The notes beneath the pieces are model-generated. The model searched no databases. It had not been told where the DNA came from and saw only the letters and a list, made by a program, of their open reading frames with translations. Positions 12,326 to 24,634 of a DNA stretch of 64,000 bases are shown piece after piece. Every line of letters begins with the position of its first letter. Position 1 is the first letter of the stretch. Where the stretch lies: contig NC_058523.1 in assembly GCF_904849725.1 (NCBI RefSeq), positions 112,408,189-112,472,188 of the forward strand, written 5' to 3'. The position numbers and the translations under genes are program-made. The stretch is from Hordeum vulgare subsp. vulgare (taxonomy: Eukaryota; Streptophyta; Magnoliopsida; Poales; Poaceae).

Positions 12326-13450
12326 TAGAAGTGAAGTCGTTCTTATCGTATCTTCTATTCTTAGGCAGTGGGTTATCAAGATCAACAGGTTCAATCTCCA
12401 CATCCTTATCATTGCTAGGTTGAGCATCTTCATGAGCATCACTACCGATATTATCATTAGGCTCATGTTCATCACCAGATTGCGTTTCAGCATTAGAAAT
12501 AGAGACATCGTTTGGACTCTCGGGTGTAACAGCAACAGGGTTGCTAGCATGCAAGTTCCTATCATCTTTGTTTTTATTTCTAGGATGACTAGGTGCATCA
12601 GTGCTAACTCCTTGAGAATCTTGTTCAATTCTCTTAGGATGACCCACAGGATACAAAGGTTCCTGGGTCATTCTACCGCCTCTAGTGACGACTCTAACAG
12701 AATTGTCATTCATCTCATTGAGCAAGTCATTTTGAGCCTTAAGTACTTGTTCTACTTGAGTAGTAACCATAGAGGCACGTTTACTCAAAAGCTTAGGATC
12801 ATTGACATTTCTATCCACACAAGCACTTAAATGACTAAGCATGCGAGCATTCTGTTCCAATTGTCTGCTAACATAATCATTGAAACTCTGTTGTTTGGCA
12901 ACAAAGTTATCAAATTCATTCAGGCATAAGCTAGCAGGTTTATCAAAAGGAATATCACTCTCATTGAATCTACGAAGAGAATTTACCTTTACTACCTATG
13001 TCGGGTTATCAAGACCATGGATCTCTTCGATAGGTGGTATATTTTTGACATCTTAAAATTTAATGCCTTTTTCTTTCATAGATCTCTTAGCTTCTTGCAT
13101 ATCTTCAGGACTGAGGAATAGAATACCTCTTTTCTTCGGAGTTGGCTTCGGAGGTGGTTCGGTAATAGTCCAAGCATTCTCATTGCACAAGATATTGTTA
13201 AATAGGATCTCAGCTTGTTATACAGTTCGTTCCCTGGAAACACAACCAGCACAACTATCTAGATGGTCCTTAGAAGCATCGGTTAGTCCATTATAGAAGA
13301 TATCAAGTATTTCATTCTTTTCAAGAGGGTGATCGGGCAAAGCATTCAGTAGCTGGACAAGCCTCCCCCAAGCTTGTGGGAGACTCTCTTCTTCAACTTG
13401 CGCAAAGTTATATATTTCCTGCAAGGCAGCTTGCTTCTTATGGGCAGGAA
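12326..13450 (-). pseudogene. Sabrina/Athila-like gypsy gag, C-terminal part, left copy
   Basis: Minus-strand coding remnants of a gypsy gag. The stretch from 13450 down to about 13218 encodes a retrotransposon gag segment (AHKKQAALQEIYNF, then SLPQAWGRL and FYNGL), directly continuing the gag start at 34752-33943. Further down, 12860-12326 encodes an acidic, low-complexity segment in the same frame, separated by stop codons. The LTR at 13451 interrupts the gag, with AGGAA (13446-13450) as one target duplication. The copy ends abruptly at 12326 against a truncated WIS-like LTR. Confidence 0.8.
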
Positions 13451-15201
13451 TGTTGGAAATATGCCCTAGAGGCAATAATAAAATGGTTATTATCATATTT
13501 CCTTGTTCATGATAATCGCTATTGTTCATGCTATAATTGTATTAACAGGAAACAGTGATACATGTGTGAATAAATAGATCACAATGTGTCCCTAGCAAGC
13601 CTCTAGTTGGCTAGCTCGTTAGTCAATAGATGATCATGGTTTCCTGATCATGGTCATTAGATTTCGTTGATAACGGGATCACATCATTGGGAGAATGATG
13701 TGATGGACAAGACCCAATCCTAAGCCTAGCACTAGATCGTATTGTTCGTATGCTAATGCTTTTCTAATGTCAAGTATCTTTTCCTTCGACCGTGAGATTG
13801 TGCAACTCCCGGATACCGTAGGAGTGCTTTGGGTGTATCAAACGTCACAACATAACTGGGTGACTATAAAGGTGCACTACGGGTACCTCCGAAAGTGTCT
13901 GTTGGGTTGGTACGAATCGAGATCGGGATTTGTCACTCCGTGTGACGGAGAGGTATCTCTGGGCCCACTCGGTAGAACATCATCATGAGCTCAATGTGAC
14001 TAAGGAGTTAGTCACAGGATGACGTGCTACGGAACGAGTAAAGAGACTTACCGGTAACGAGATTGAACAAGGTATAGGTATACCGACGATCGAATCTCGA
14101 GCAAGTTCTATACCGACAGACAAAGGGAATCGTATACGGGATTGATTGAATCCTTGACATCGTGGTTCATCCGATGAGATCATCGTGGTGCAAGTGGGAG
14201 CCACCATGGGTATCCAGACCCCGCTGATGGTTATTGGCCAGAGAGGTGTGTCGGTCATGTCTGCCTGTCTCCCGAACCCGTAGGGTCTACACACTTAAGG
14301 TTCGATGACGCTAGGGTTATAGGGAATTATTATACGAGGTTACCAAAAGTTGTTCGGAGTCCTGTATGAGATCCCGGAAGTCACGAGGAGCTCCGGAATG
14401 GTCCGGAGGTAAAGATTGATATATAGGACGGATGGTTTCGGATACCGGAAGTGTTTCGGGCATCACCGGTAACGTACCGGGACCACCGGAGGTGGCCCCG
14501 GGGGACCACCGAAGGGGGTCAACGAACCCGATAGGTAAGGTGGGCCAAGTGGGGGTGGGAACCAGCCCCTAGGTGGGCTGGTACGCCTCCCCACTCAGCC
14601 CATTGCGCAAGGGAGAGAAAAGGGGGGGCAAACCCTAAGCCAGGTGGGCCTAAGGCCCACCAGTTGGTGCGCCACCCCTCCTCCCCCCTCTGGCCGCCGC
14701 ACCTCCCATATGGGGGGGCTGCCGCACCCCCTAGGGTGGGAACCCTAGGGGTGGCACCCCCTCTCCCCTCCCCCTATATATAGTGGGCACTTTTGGCCAT
14801 TGGAGATTAGACTTTTCCCTCTCCCTCGGCGCAACCCTGCTCTTCTTTCTCGTCCTCTCTGCCGGTGCTTGGCGAAGCCCTGCCGGGAGACCTCGTCTCT
14901 CCATCGACACCACGCTGTCGTGCTACTGGAGTTCTTCCCCAACCTCTCCCTCCTCCTTGCTGGATCAAGGTGCAGGAGACGTCACCGGGCTGCACGTGTG
15001 TTGAACGCGGAGGTGCCGTAGTTCGGCACTAGATCGGAATCGCTGCGAGTATGACTCCATCAACCGCGTTCTAGCAACGCTTCCGCTTAGCGATCTTCAA
15101 AGGTATGAATATGATCTTACCCGTCTCTCGTTGCTGGTCTCTCCATAGGAAGATCTGAATATGCGTAGGAAAATTTTGAATTTATGCTACGTTACCCAAC
15201 A
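13451..15201 (+). repeat. WIS-like 5' LTR (LTR-B), complete
   Basis: A complete LTR of 1,751 bp (TGTTGG...CCAACA), preceded by AGGAA and followed by a primer site and copia leader. Compared with the solo LTR at 32192-33942 it shows no differences over its first 912 bp, then eight substitutions in the remaining 839 bp (14363, 14532, 14583, 14681, 14710, 14808, 14925, 15164). In the 3' part it shares states with the solo LTR that LTR-A lacks (for example 14852, 14916 and the TATGACTCC near 15049). It therefore looks like the true 5' LTR of the element whose 3' LTR contributed to the solo LTR. Confidence 0.88.
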
Positions 15202-16472
15202 GTGGCATCCGAGCCAGGTTTTCTATGCGTAGATTCTATGCACGAGTAGAACACAAAAGTTGTGGGCGATGATTTGTCAATTTGCTTGACGCTACTAGTC
15301 TTATTCTTTTCCGGCGGTATTGTGGGATGAAGCGGCCCGGACCGACTTTACACGTATGCTTACGTGAGACTGGTTCCACCGACAGACATGCACACCCTGC
15401 ATAAAGGTGGCTAGCGGGTGTCTGTCTCTCCTACTCTAGTCGGATTGGGTTTGATGAAAAGGGTCCTTATGAAGGGTAAATAGCTTTGGCATATCATCGT
15501 TGTGGCTGTCACGTAGGTAAGAAGGCGTTCTTGCTAGAAACCCAAATCAGCCACGTAAAACTTGCAACAACAATTAGAGGACGTCCAACTTGTTTTTGCA
15601 GGGTTTGACATGTGATGTGATATGGCCAAAGTTGTGATGTTGCATGTATGATGTATGAGATGATCATGTTATTGTAATAGGTTTCACGACTTGCATGTCG
15701 ATGAGTATGACAACCGGCAAGAGCCATAGGAGTTGTCTTAATTTATTGTATGAGATGCAACGCCATGTGCTTACTACTTTTACTTCATTGCTAACGGTTA
15801 GCTATAGTAGTAGTGATAGTAGTAGTTGGCGTGACGACTTCACGGAGACACGACGATGGAGATCATGATGATGGAGATCATGGTGTCACGCCGGTGACGA
15901 TGATGATCATGCGATGCCTGAAGATGGAGATTGAAAGAGCAAAGATGATAATGGCCATATCATGTCACTATATGATTGCATTGTGATGTTTATCATGTTT
16001 TACATCTTATTGCTTAGAACGATGGTAGCATAATAAGATGATCCCTCTTAAAATTTCGAGAACGTATTCCCCTAAGTGTGCACCGTTGCGAAGGTTCGTT
16101 GTCTCGAAGCACCACGTGATGATCGGGTGTGATAGATTCTAACGTTCGCATAGAACAGGTGTAAGCCAGATTTACACACGCGAAACACCTAGGTTGACTC
16201 GACGAGCTTAGCATGTACAGACATGACCTTGAATACAAGAGACCGAAAGGTCGAACATGAGTCGTATGGTTGAATATGATCAGCATGCAGTTGCTCACCA
16301 TGGTGACTAGTCCGTCTCACGCGATGATCGGACACGGGTTAGTCAACATGGATCATGTATCACTTAGATGATTAGAGGGATGTCGATTTAAGTGGGAGTT
16401 CATACTTAATTTGATTAAATGAACTTAATTGTCGTGAACTTAGTCTAAAAGTCATCTTTATAAATATTGTAG
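15202..16472 (+). other. WIS-like copia primer site and untranslated leader
   Basis: The primer site TGGCATCCGAGCC (15203-15215) lies one base past the LTR and resembles the initiator tRNA-Met site. The rest is a leader of about 1.25 kb before the gag ATG. Such long leaders are usual in BARE/WIS/Angela elements and hold packaging and dimerisation signals. I see no convincing coding sequence in it. Confidence 0.7.
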
Positions 16473-19400
16473 ATGTCCAACGTCAACCTCAATTTCAACG
16501 CATTCCTAGAGAAAAACAAGCTGAAAGATGATGGTAGCAACTATGCGGACTGGGTTCGCAACTTGAAGCTCATCCTTGAAGCAGCTAAAAAAGCTTATGT
16601 CCTTGATGCGCCGCTAGGTGACCCTCCCGCTCCCGCAGCAGCCCAGGACATTCTAAATGTCTGGCAAACGTGGAGTGATGACTACTCTCTGGTTAGGTGT
16701 GGCATGTTATACAGTTTAGAAACGGGGCTCCAAAGGCGTTTTGAGCAACACGGGGCATATGACATGTTCCAGGAGCTGAAGCTAGTTTTTCAAGCTCATG
16801 CCCGTGTCAAGAGATATGAAGTCTCCGACAAGTTCTTTAGCTGTAAGATGGAGGAGAACAGTTCTATCAGTGAGCACATACTCAAAATGTCTGGGTTACA
16901 CGGTCGTCTGACTTCACTTGGAGTCGAGCTTCCGGATGATGCTATAATTGACAGAATCCTCCAGTCTCTCCCACCAAGCTACAAAGGCTTTGTGCTTAAC
17001 TACAACATGCAAGGGATGGAGAAGACCATTCCCGAGTTGTACTCGATGCTCAAATCTGCATAAGTAGAAATCAAGAAAGAGCATCAAGTGTTGATGGTCA
17101 ACAAGACCACTAGTTTCAAGAAAGGCAAGGGTAAGAAGAACTTCAAGAAAGACGACAAAGTTGTTGCCTCGCCCGGTAAGCCAGATGCCGGGAAGAAGAA
17201 AAAGAACGGACCCAAGCCTGAGACTGAGTGCTTCTATTGCAAGGGAAAGGGTCACTGGAAGCGGAACTGCCCCAAATACTTCGCGGACAAGAAGGTCGGC
17301 AACGTTAAAGGTATATGTGATATACATGTTATTAATGTGTACCTTACCAGCGCTCGTAGTAGCTCCTGGGTATTTGATACCGGTGTTGTTGCTCACATTT
17401 GCAACTCAAAGCAGGAACTGCGGAATAAGCGGAGACTGGCCAAGGACGAGGTGACGATGCGCGTCGGGAATGGTTCAAAGGTCGATGTGATCGCCGTCGG
17501 CACGCTACCTCTACATCTACCATCGGGATTAGTTTTAAACCTTAATAATTGTTATTTAGTACCGGCTTTAAGCATGGACATTGTATCAGGGTCTTGCTTA
17601 ATGCGAGACGGCTACTCATTTAAGTTAGAGAATAATGGTTGTTCTATATATATGAGTGATATGTTTTATGGTCATGCTCCGCTGGTGAATGGTTTATTCT
17701 TGATGAATCTCAATCGTGATGTTACACATATTCATAGTGTGAGTACCAAAATATGTAAAGTTGATAATGATAGTCCCACATACTTGTGGCACTGCCGCCT
17801 TGGTCACATCGGCGTTAAGCGCATGAAGAAGCACCATACTGATGGACTATTAGAGTCTCTTGATTTTGAATCATTTGACACATGCGAACCGTGCCTCATG
17901 GGCAAGATGACTAAGACTCCATTCTCAGAAATAATGGAGAGAGCAACCGACTTATTGGAAATAATACATACTGATGTGTGTGGTCCAATGAACGTTGAAG
18001 CTCGCGGTGGTTATCGTTATGTTTTCACTCTCACCGATGATTTGAGTAGGTATGGGTATATCTACTTGATGAAGCACAAATCTGAGACGTTTGAAAAGTT
18101 CAAGGAATTTCAGAGTGAGGTTGAGAATCAACGTGACAGAAAAATTAAATGTCTACGATCTGATCGTGGAGGAGAATATTTGAGTCACGAGTTTGGCACA
18201 CACCTAAGGAAGTGTGGAATCGTTTCACAACTAACACCGCCTGGCACACCGCAACGCAACGGAGTGTCTGAACGTCGTAATCGCACTTTATTAGATATGG
18301 TACGATCTATGATGTCTCTTACCGACTTACCGCTATCATTTTGGGGATACACATTAGAAACTGCAGCATTCACTTTAAATAGGGCACCGTCTAAATCCGT
18401 TGAGACGACACCGTATGAACTATGGTTTGGCAAGAAACCTAAGTTGTCGTTTCTTAAAGTTTGGGGCTGCAATGCTTATGTGAAGAAACTTCAACCAGAA
18501 AAGCTCGAACCCAAAGCGGAGAAATGCGTATTCATAGGATACCCTAAGGAAACTATTGGGTATACCTTCTATCTAAGATCCGAAGGTAAAACCTTTGTTG
18601 CCAAGAACGGATCCTTTCTAGAGAAAGAGTTTCTCTCGAAAGAAGTAAGTGGGAGCAAGGTAGAACTTGATGAGGTAATTACACCCCCTCTCGAACAGGA
18701 TAGTAGCGCAGCGCGGGAAGTTGTTCTTGTGGCGCCTACACCGACTGAAGAGGAAGTTAATGATGATAATCATGAAGCTTCGGATCAAGTTACTACTGAA
18801 CCGCGAAGGTCCACAAGGGCACGCTCCGCACCAGAGTGGTACGGCAACCCTGTGATGGAAATCATGTTGTTAGACAACGGTGAACCTTCGAACTATGAAG
18901 AAGCGATGGCGGGCCCGGATTCCAACAAATGGCTTGAGGCTATGAAATCCGAGATAGGATCCATGTATGAGAACAAAGTATGGACTTTGGTGGACTTTCC
19001 CGATGACCGGCGAGCCATAGAAAATAAATGGATCTTCAAGAAGAAGACTGATGCAAACGGTAATGTAACCGTTTACAAAGCTCGACTTGTCGCAAAGGGT
19101 TTTCGACAAATTCAAGGAGTTGACTACGAAGAGACTTTCTCTCCCGTAGCAAAGCTGAAATCAGTCTGAATCATGTTAGCAATTGCCGCCTTTTATGATT
19201 ATGAAATTTGGCAAATGGACGTCAAAACAACGTTCCTTAATGGGAACCTTAAGGAAGAGTTGTATATGATGCAACCAGAAGGTTTTGTCGACCCTAAGGG
19301 TGTTAACAAAGTGTGCAAGCTCCAACGCTCCATCTATGGGCTGGTGCAAGCATCTCGGAGTTGGAACATTCGCTTTAATGAGGTGATTAAAGCGTTTGGG

Positions 19401-20456
19401 TTCATACAGGTTTACGGAGAAGCCTGTCTGTACAAGAAAGTGAGTGGGAGCTCTGTAGCTTTCCTCATACTGTATGTGGATGACATATTATTGATGGGAA
19501 ATAATATAGAGATGTTGGAGAGCATAAAGGCCTATTTGAACAAGAGTTTTTCAATGAAGGACCTTGGAGAAGCTGCATACATATTAGGCATCAAGATCTA
19601 TAGAGATAGATCGAGACGCCTCATAGGTCTTTCGCAAAGTACATACCTTGACAAGATATTGAAGAAGTTCAATATGGAAAACTCAAAGAAAGGGTTCTTT
19701 CCAGTTTTTCAAGGTATGAGATTGAGTAAGACTCAGTCGCCGACCACGGCAGCAGATAGAGAGAAGATGAGTTCTGTCCCCTACGCTTCAATCGTGGGCT
19801 CTCTAATGTATGCCATGCTGTGTACCAGACCTGATATAAACCTTGCCATAAGTTTGGTAGGGAGGTACCAAAGTGATCCCGGTATGGAACACTGGACAGC
19901 GGTCAAAAATATCCTTAAGTACCTGAAAAGGACTAAGGAAATGTTTCTCGTTTATGGAGGTGACGAAGAGCTCGTCGTAAAGGGTTACGTCGACGCTAGC
20001 TTCGACACAGATCCGGATGACTCTAAGTCACAGACCGGATACGTATATGTGTTGAATGGTGGGGCAGTGAGCTGGTGCAGCAGCAAGCAAGAAGTCGTGG
20101 CAACATCTACATGTGAAGCGGAGTACATAGCTGCTTCAGAAGCAGCTCATGAAGGAATTTGGATGAAGGAGCTCATCACCGACCTTGGAGTAGTTCCAAG
20201 CGCGTCGGGTCCAATGACACTCTTCTGTGATAACATTGGGGCCATTGCCATAGCCAAGGAGCCCAGGTTTCACCGAAAGACGAAGGACATCAAACGCCAC
20301 TACAACTCCATCCAGGACCATGTCCAGAGTGGAGTGGTAGATATTTGTAAAGTACACACGGATCTGAATATTGCAGACCCGTTGACTAAACCTCTTCCAC
20401 GAGCAAAACATGATCAACACCATAATGCTATGGGTGTTCGATACATCACAATGTAA
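16473..20456 (+). pseudogene. WIS/BARE-like gag-pol polyprotein, disabled by two stops
   Basis: A single-frame copia polyprotein of 1,327 codons. The ATG at 16473 starts MSNVNLNFNAFLEKNKL, a typical WIS/BARE gag start. The whole frame is in register but broken by TAA at 17061-17063 (end of gag) and TGA at 19167-19169 (in RT, just before MLAIAAFYDYEIWQMDV); the second looks like CGA to TGA. Motifs: zinc knuckle from 17229; protease FDTG intact (Asp codon 17376-17378); integrase HHCC and D, D, E all present; RT core YVDD; RNase H and terminal ADPLTKPLP. No frameshift is seen, so only two point changes separate it from an open frame. The TGA also occurs at 431-433. Confidence 0.93.
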
Positions 20457-20488
20457 CTAGATTATTGACTCTAGTGCAAGTGGGAGAC

Positions 20489-21549
20489 TGTTGGAAATAT
20501 GCCCTAGAGGCAATAATAAAATGGTTATTATCATATTTCCTTGTTCATGATAATCGTCTATTGTTCATGCTATAATTGTATTAACAGGAAACAGTGATAC
20601 ATGTGTGAATAAATAGATCACAATGTGTCCCTAGCAAGCCTCTAGTTGGCTAGCTCGTTAGTCAATAGATGATCATGGTTTCCTGATCATGGGCATTAGA
20701 TGTCGTTGATAACGGGATCACATCATTGGGAGAATGATGTGATGGACAAGACCCAATCCTAAGCCTAGCACTAGATCGTATTGTTCGTATGCTAATGCTT
20801 TTCTAATGTCAAGTATCTTTTCCTTCGACCGTGAGATTGTGCAACTCCCGGATACCGTAGGAGTGCTTTGGGTGTATCAAGCGTCACAACGTAACTGGGT
20901 GACTATAAAGGTGCACTACGGGTACCTCCGAAAGTGTCTGTTGGGTTGGTACGAATCGAGATCGGGATTTGTCACTCCGTGTGACGGAGAGGTATCTCTG
21001 GGCCCACTCGGTAGAACATCATCATGAGCTCAATGTGACTAAGGAGTTAGTCACACGATGACGTGCTACGGAACAAGTAAAGAGACTTACCGGTAACGAG
21101 ATTGAACAAGGTATAGGTATATCGACGATCGAATCTCGGGCAAGTTCTATACCGACAGACAAAGGGAATCGTATACGGGATTGATTGAATCCTTGACATC
21201 GTGGTTCATCCGATGAGATCATCGTGGTGCAAGTGGGAGCCACCATGGGTATCCAGACCCCGCTTATGGTTATTGGCCAGAGAGGTGTCTCGGTCATGTC
21301 TGCCTGTCTCCCGAACCCGTAGGGTCTACACACTTAAGGTTCGATGACGCTAGGGTTATAGGGAATTATTATACGAGGTTACCGAAAGTTGTTCGGAGTC
21401 CCGGATGAGATCCCGGATGTCACGAGGAGCTCCGGAATGGTCCGGAGATAAAGATTGATATATAGGACGCATGGTTTCGGATACCGGAAGTGTTTCAGGC
21501 ATCACTGGTAACGTACCGGGACCACCGGAGGTGGCCCCAGGGGACCACC
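20489..21549 (+). repeat. WIS-like 3' LTR (LTR-A), 5' part, right copy
   Basis: It follows the polypurine tract at 20476-20488 and corresponds to 1753-2813. It ends with the CCACC target duplication (21545-21549) of the right Angela copy. One difference from the left copy was noticed, C at 2656 versus T here. Confidence 0.88.
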
Positions 21550-23381
21550 TGTTGGAATTATGCCCTAGATGCAATGATAAATATAGTTATTATTATAATT
21601 CCTGTATCAAGATAATTGTTTATTGTCCATGCTATAATTGTATTGAATGAAGACTCATTTACATGTGTGGATACATAGACAAAACACCGTCCCTAGCATG
21701 CCTCTAGTTGGCTAGCCAGTTGATCGATGATGGTCAGTGTCTTCTGATTATGAACAAGGTGTTGTTGCTTGATAACTGGATCACGTCATTAGGAGAATCA
21801 CGTGATGGACTAGACCCAAACTAATAGACGTAGCATGTTGATCGTGTCATTTTGTTGCTACTGTTTTCTGCGTGTCAAGTATTTATTCCTATGACCATGA
21901 GATCATATAACTCACTGACACCGGAGGAATGCTTTGTGTGTATCAAACGTCGCAACGTAACTGGGTGACTATAAAGGTGCTCTACAGGTATCTCCAAAGG
22001 TGTTAGTTGAGTTAGTATGGATCAAGACTGGGATTTGTCACTCCGTGTGACGGAGAGGTATCTCGGGGCCCACTCGGTAATACAACATCACACACAAGCC
22101 TTGCAAGCAATGTAACTTAGTGTAAGTTGCGGGACCTTGTATTACGGAACGAGTAAAGAGACTTGCCGGTAAACGAGATTGAAATAGGTATACGGATACT
22201 GACGATCGAATCTCGGGCAAGTAACATGCCGAAGGACAAAGGGAATGACATACGGGATTATATGAATCCTTGGCACTGAGGTTCAAACGATAAGATCTTC
22301 GTAGAATATGTAGGATCCAATATGGGCATCCAGGTCCCGCTATTGGATATTGATCGAGGAGTCTCTCGGGTCATGTCTACATAGTTCTCGAACCCGCAGG
22401 GTCTGCACACTTAAGGTTCGACGTTGTTTTATGCGTATTTGAGTTATATGGTTGGTTACCGAATGTTGTTCGGAGTCTCGGATGAGATCATGGACGTCAC
22501 GAGGGTTTCCGGAATGGTCCGGAAATGAAGATTGATATATAGGATGACCTCATTTGATTACCGGAAGGTTTTCGGAGTTACCGGGAATGTACCGGGAATG
22601 ACGAATGGGTTCCGGGAGTTCACCGGGGGGGGGGGGGGGGGAAACCCACCCCGGGGAAGCCCATAGGCCTTGGGGGTGACACACCAGCCCTTAGTGGGCT
22701 GGTGGGACAGCCCAAAAGGCTCTATGCGCCAAGGAGAAGAAAATCAAGAGAGAAAGAAAAAAAAAGGGAGGAGGTGGGAAGGAAGGGGGACTCCCTCCCA
22801 CCAAACCAAGTCCAACTCGGTTTGGGGGGGGGAGAGTCCTCCCCCTTGGACTCGGCCGACCCCCTTGGGGCTCCTTGAGCCCCAAGGCAAGGTCCCCTCC
22901 CTCCCACCTATATATACGGAGGTTTTAGGGCTGATTTGAGACGACTTTTCCACGGCAGCCCGACCACATACCTCCACGGTTTTTCCTCTAGATCGCGTTT
23001 CTGCGGAGCTCGGGCGGAGCCCTGCTGAGACAAGGTCATCACCAACCTCCGGAGTGCCGTCATGCTGCCAGAGAACTCTTCTACCTCTCCGTCTCTCTTG
23101 CTGGATCAAGAAGGCCGAGATCATCGTCGAGTTGTACGTGTGCTGAACGCGGAGGTGCCGTCCGTTCGGTACTAGATCGTGGGACTGATCGCGGGATTGT
23201 TCGCGGGGCGGATCGAGGGACGTGAGTACGTTCCACTACATCAACCGCGTTCTCTAACGCTTCTGCTGTACGGTCTACGAGGGTACGTAGATCACTCATC
23301 CCCTCTCGTAGATGGACATCACCATGATAGGTCTTCGTGTGCGTAGGAAATTTTTTGTTTCCCATGCGATGTTCCCCAACA
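21550..23381 (+). repeat. Angela-like 5' LTR, right copy
   Basis: Begins TGTTGGAATTATGCCC and ends CCCCAACA, followed by the same degenerate primer site as the left copy. It differs from 2814-4646 by the lengths of its two G runs and by a C/T change near 22353. Confidence 0.9.
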
Positions 23382-24634
23382 GTGGCATCATGAGCTAGGT
23401 TCATGCGTAGATGTCTTCTCGAGTAGAACACAAAAGTTTTTGTGGGCGGTGATGTGCGTTTTGCTGCCCTCCTTAGTCTTTTCTTGATTCCGCGGTATTG
23501 TTGGATTGAAGCGGCTTGGACCGACATTACTCGTACGCTTACGAGAGACTGGTTTCATCGTTACGAGTAACCCCCTTTGCTCAAAGATGACTGGCAAGTG
23601 TCGGTTTCTCCAACTTTAGTTGAATCGGATTTGACCGAGGAGGTCCTTGGATGAGGTTAAATAGCAACTCATATATCTCCGTTGTGGTGTTTGCGTAAGT
23701 AAGATGCGATCCTACTAGATACCCATGGTCATCACGTAAAACATGCAACAACAAAATTAGAGGACGTCAAACTTGTTTTTGCAGGGTATGATTGTGATGT
23801 GATATGGCCAACGATGTGATGTGATATATTGGATGTATGAGATGATCATGTTGTAATAGAAATATCGACTTGCACGTCGATGGTACGGCAACCGGCAGGA
23901 GCCATAGGGTTGTCTTTATACTAACGTTTGTGCTTGCAGATGCGTTTACTATTTTGCTAGGATGTAGCTTTAGTAGTAATAGCATGAGTAGCACGACAAC
24001 CCCGATGGCAACACGTTGATGGATGATCATGGTGTGGCGCCGGTGACAAGAAGATCGTGCCGGTGCTTTGGTGATGGAGATCAAGCACGTGATGATGGCC
24101 ATATCATGTCACTTATGAATTGCATGTGATGTTAGTCCTTTTATGCACCTTATTTTGCTTAGAACGACGGTAGCATTATGAGGTGATCTCTCACTAAAAT
24201 TTCAAGACGAAATTGTGTTCTCCCCGACTGTGCACCGTTGCTACAGTTCGTCGTTTCGAGACACCACGTGATGATCGGGTGTGATAGACTCAACGTTCAC
24301 ATACAACGGGTGCAAAACAGTTGCGCACGCGGAACACTCGAGTTAAGCTTGACGAGCCTAGCATGTGTAGACATGGCCTCGGAACACATGAGACCGAAAG
24401 GTCGATCATGAATCATATAGATGATATGATTAGCATAGGGATGCTTACCACTGAAATTATACTCAACTCACGTGATGATCGGACTTGGGATAGTGTAAGT
24501 GGATCATGAACCACTCAAATGACTAGAGAGATGTACTTTTTGAGTGGGAGATTAGCATATAAATTAATTAAGTTAAACTCTAATTATCTTGAACATAGTC
24601 TAAGTCCACTTTGAATATATTTGTGTTGTAGATC

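Larger units (their letters stand above)
1..15201 (+). repeat. Left copy of an 18.74-kb tandem duplication
   Basis: Every segment from the window start to the end of the LTR at 15201 recurs 18,735-18,741 bp downstream in the same order and orientation. The copy is cut by the window edge, so its true left end is not seen. Reading both copies side by side I noticed only about seven substitutions over roughly 13.3 kb (for example near 1603, 2656, 3617, 5627, 5863 and 10908), plus length changes in G and A runs. Both copies share the same stop codons, frameshift and target duplications, so the duplication is younger than those events. Confidence 0.93.

Noticed and set aside
12420..12830. Plus-strand ORF of 136 codons
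   Set aside because: It is antisense to the gypsy gag remnant on the minus strand, which has recognisable protein similarity; the plus frame does not.
1753..15201. Regular repeated LTRs considered as a satellite or CRISPR-like array
   Set aside because: The units are LTR retrotransposons with primer sites, polypurine tracts and target duplications. No short regularly spaced repeats with unique spacers exist, and the genome is a plant nuclear one.
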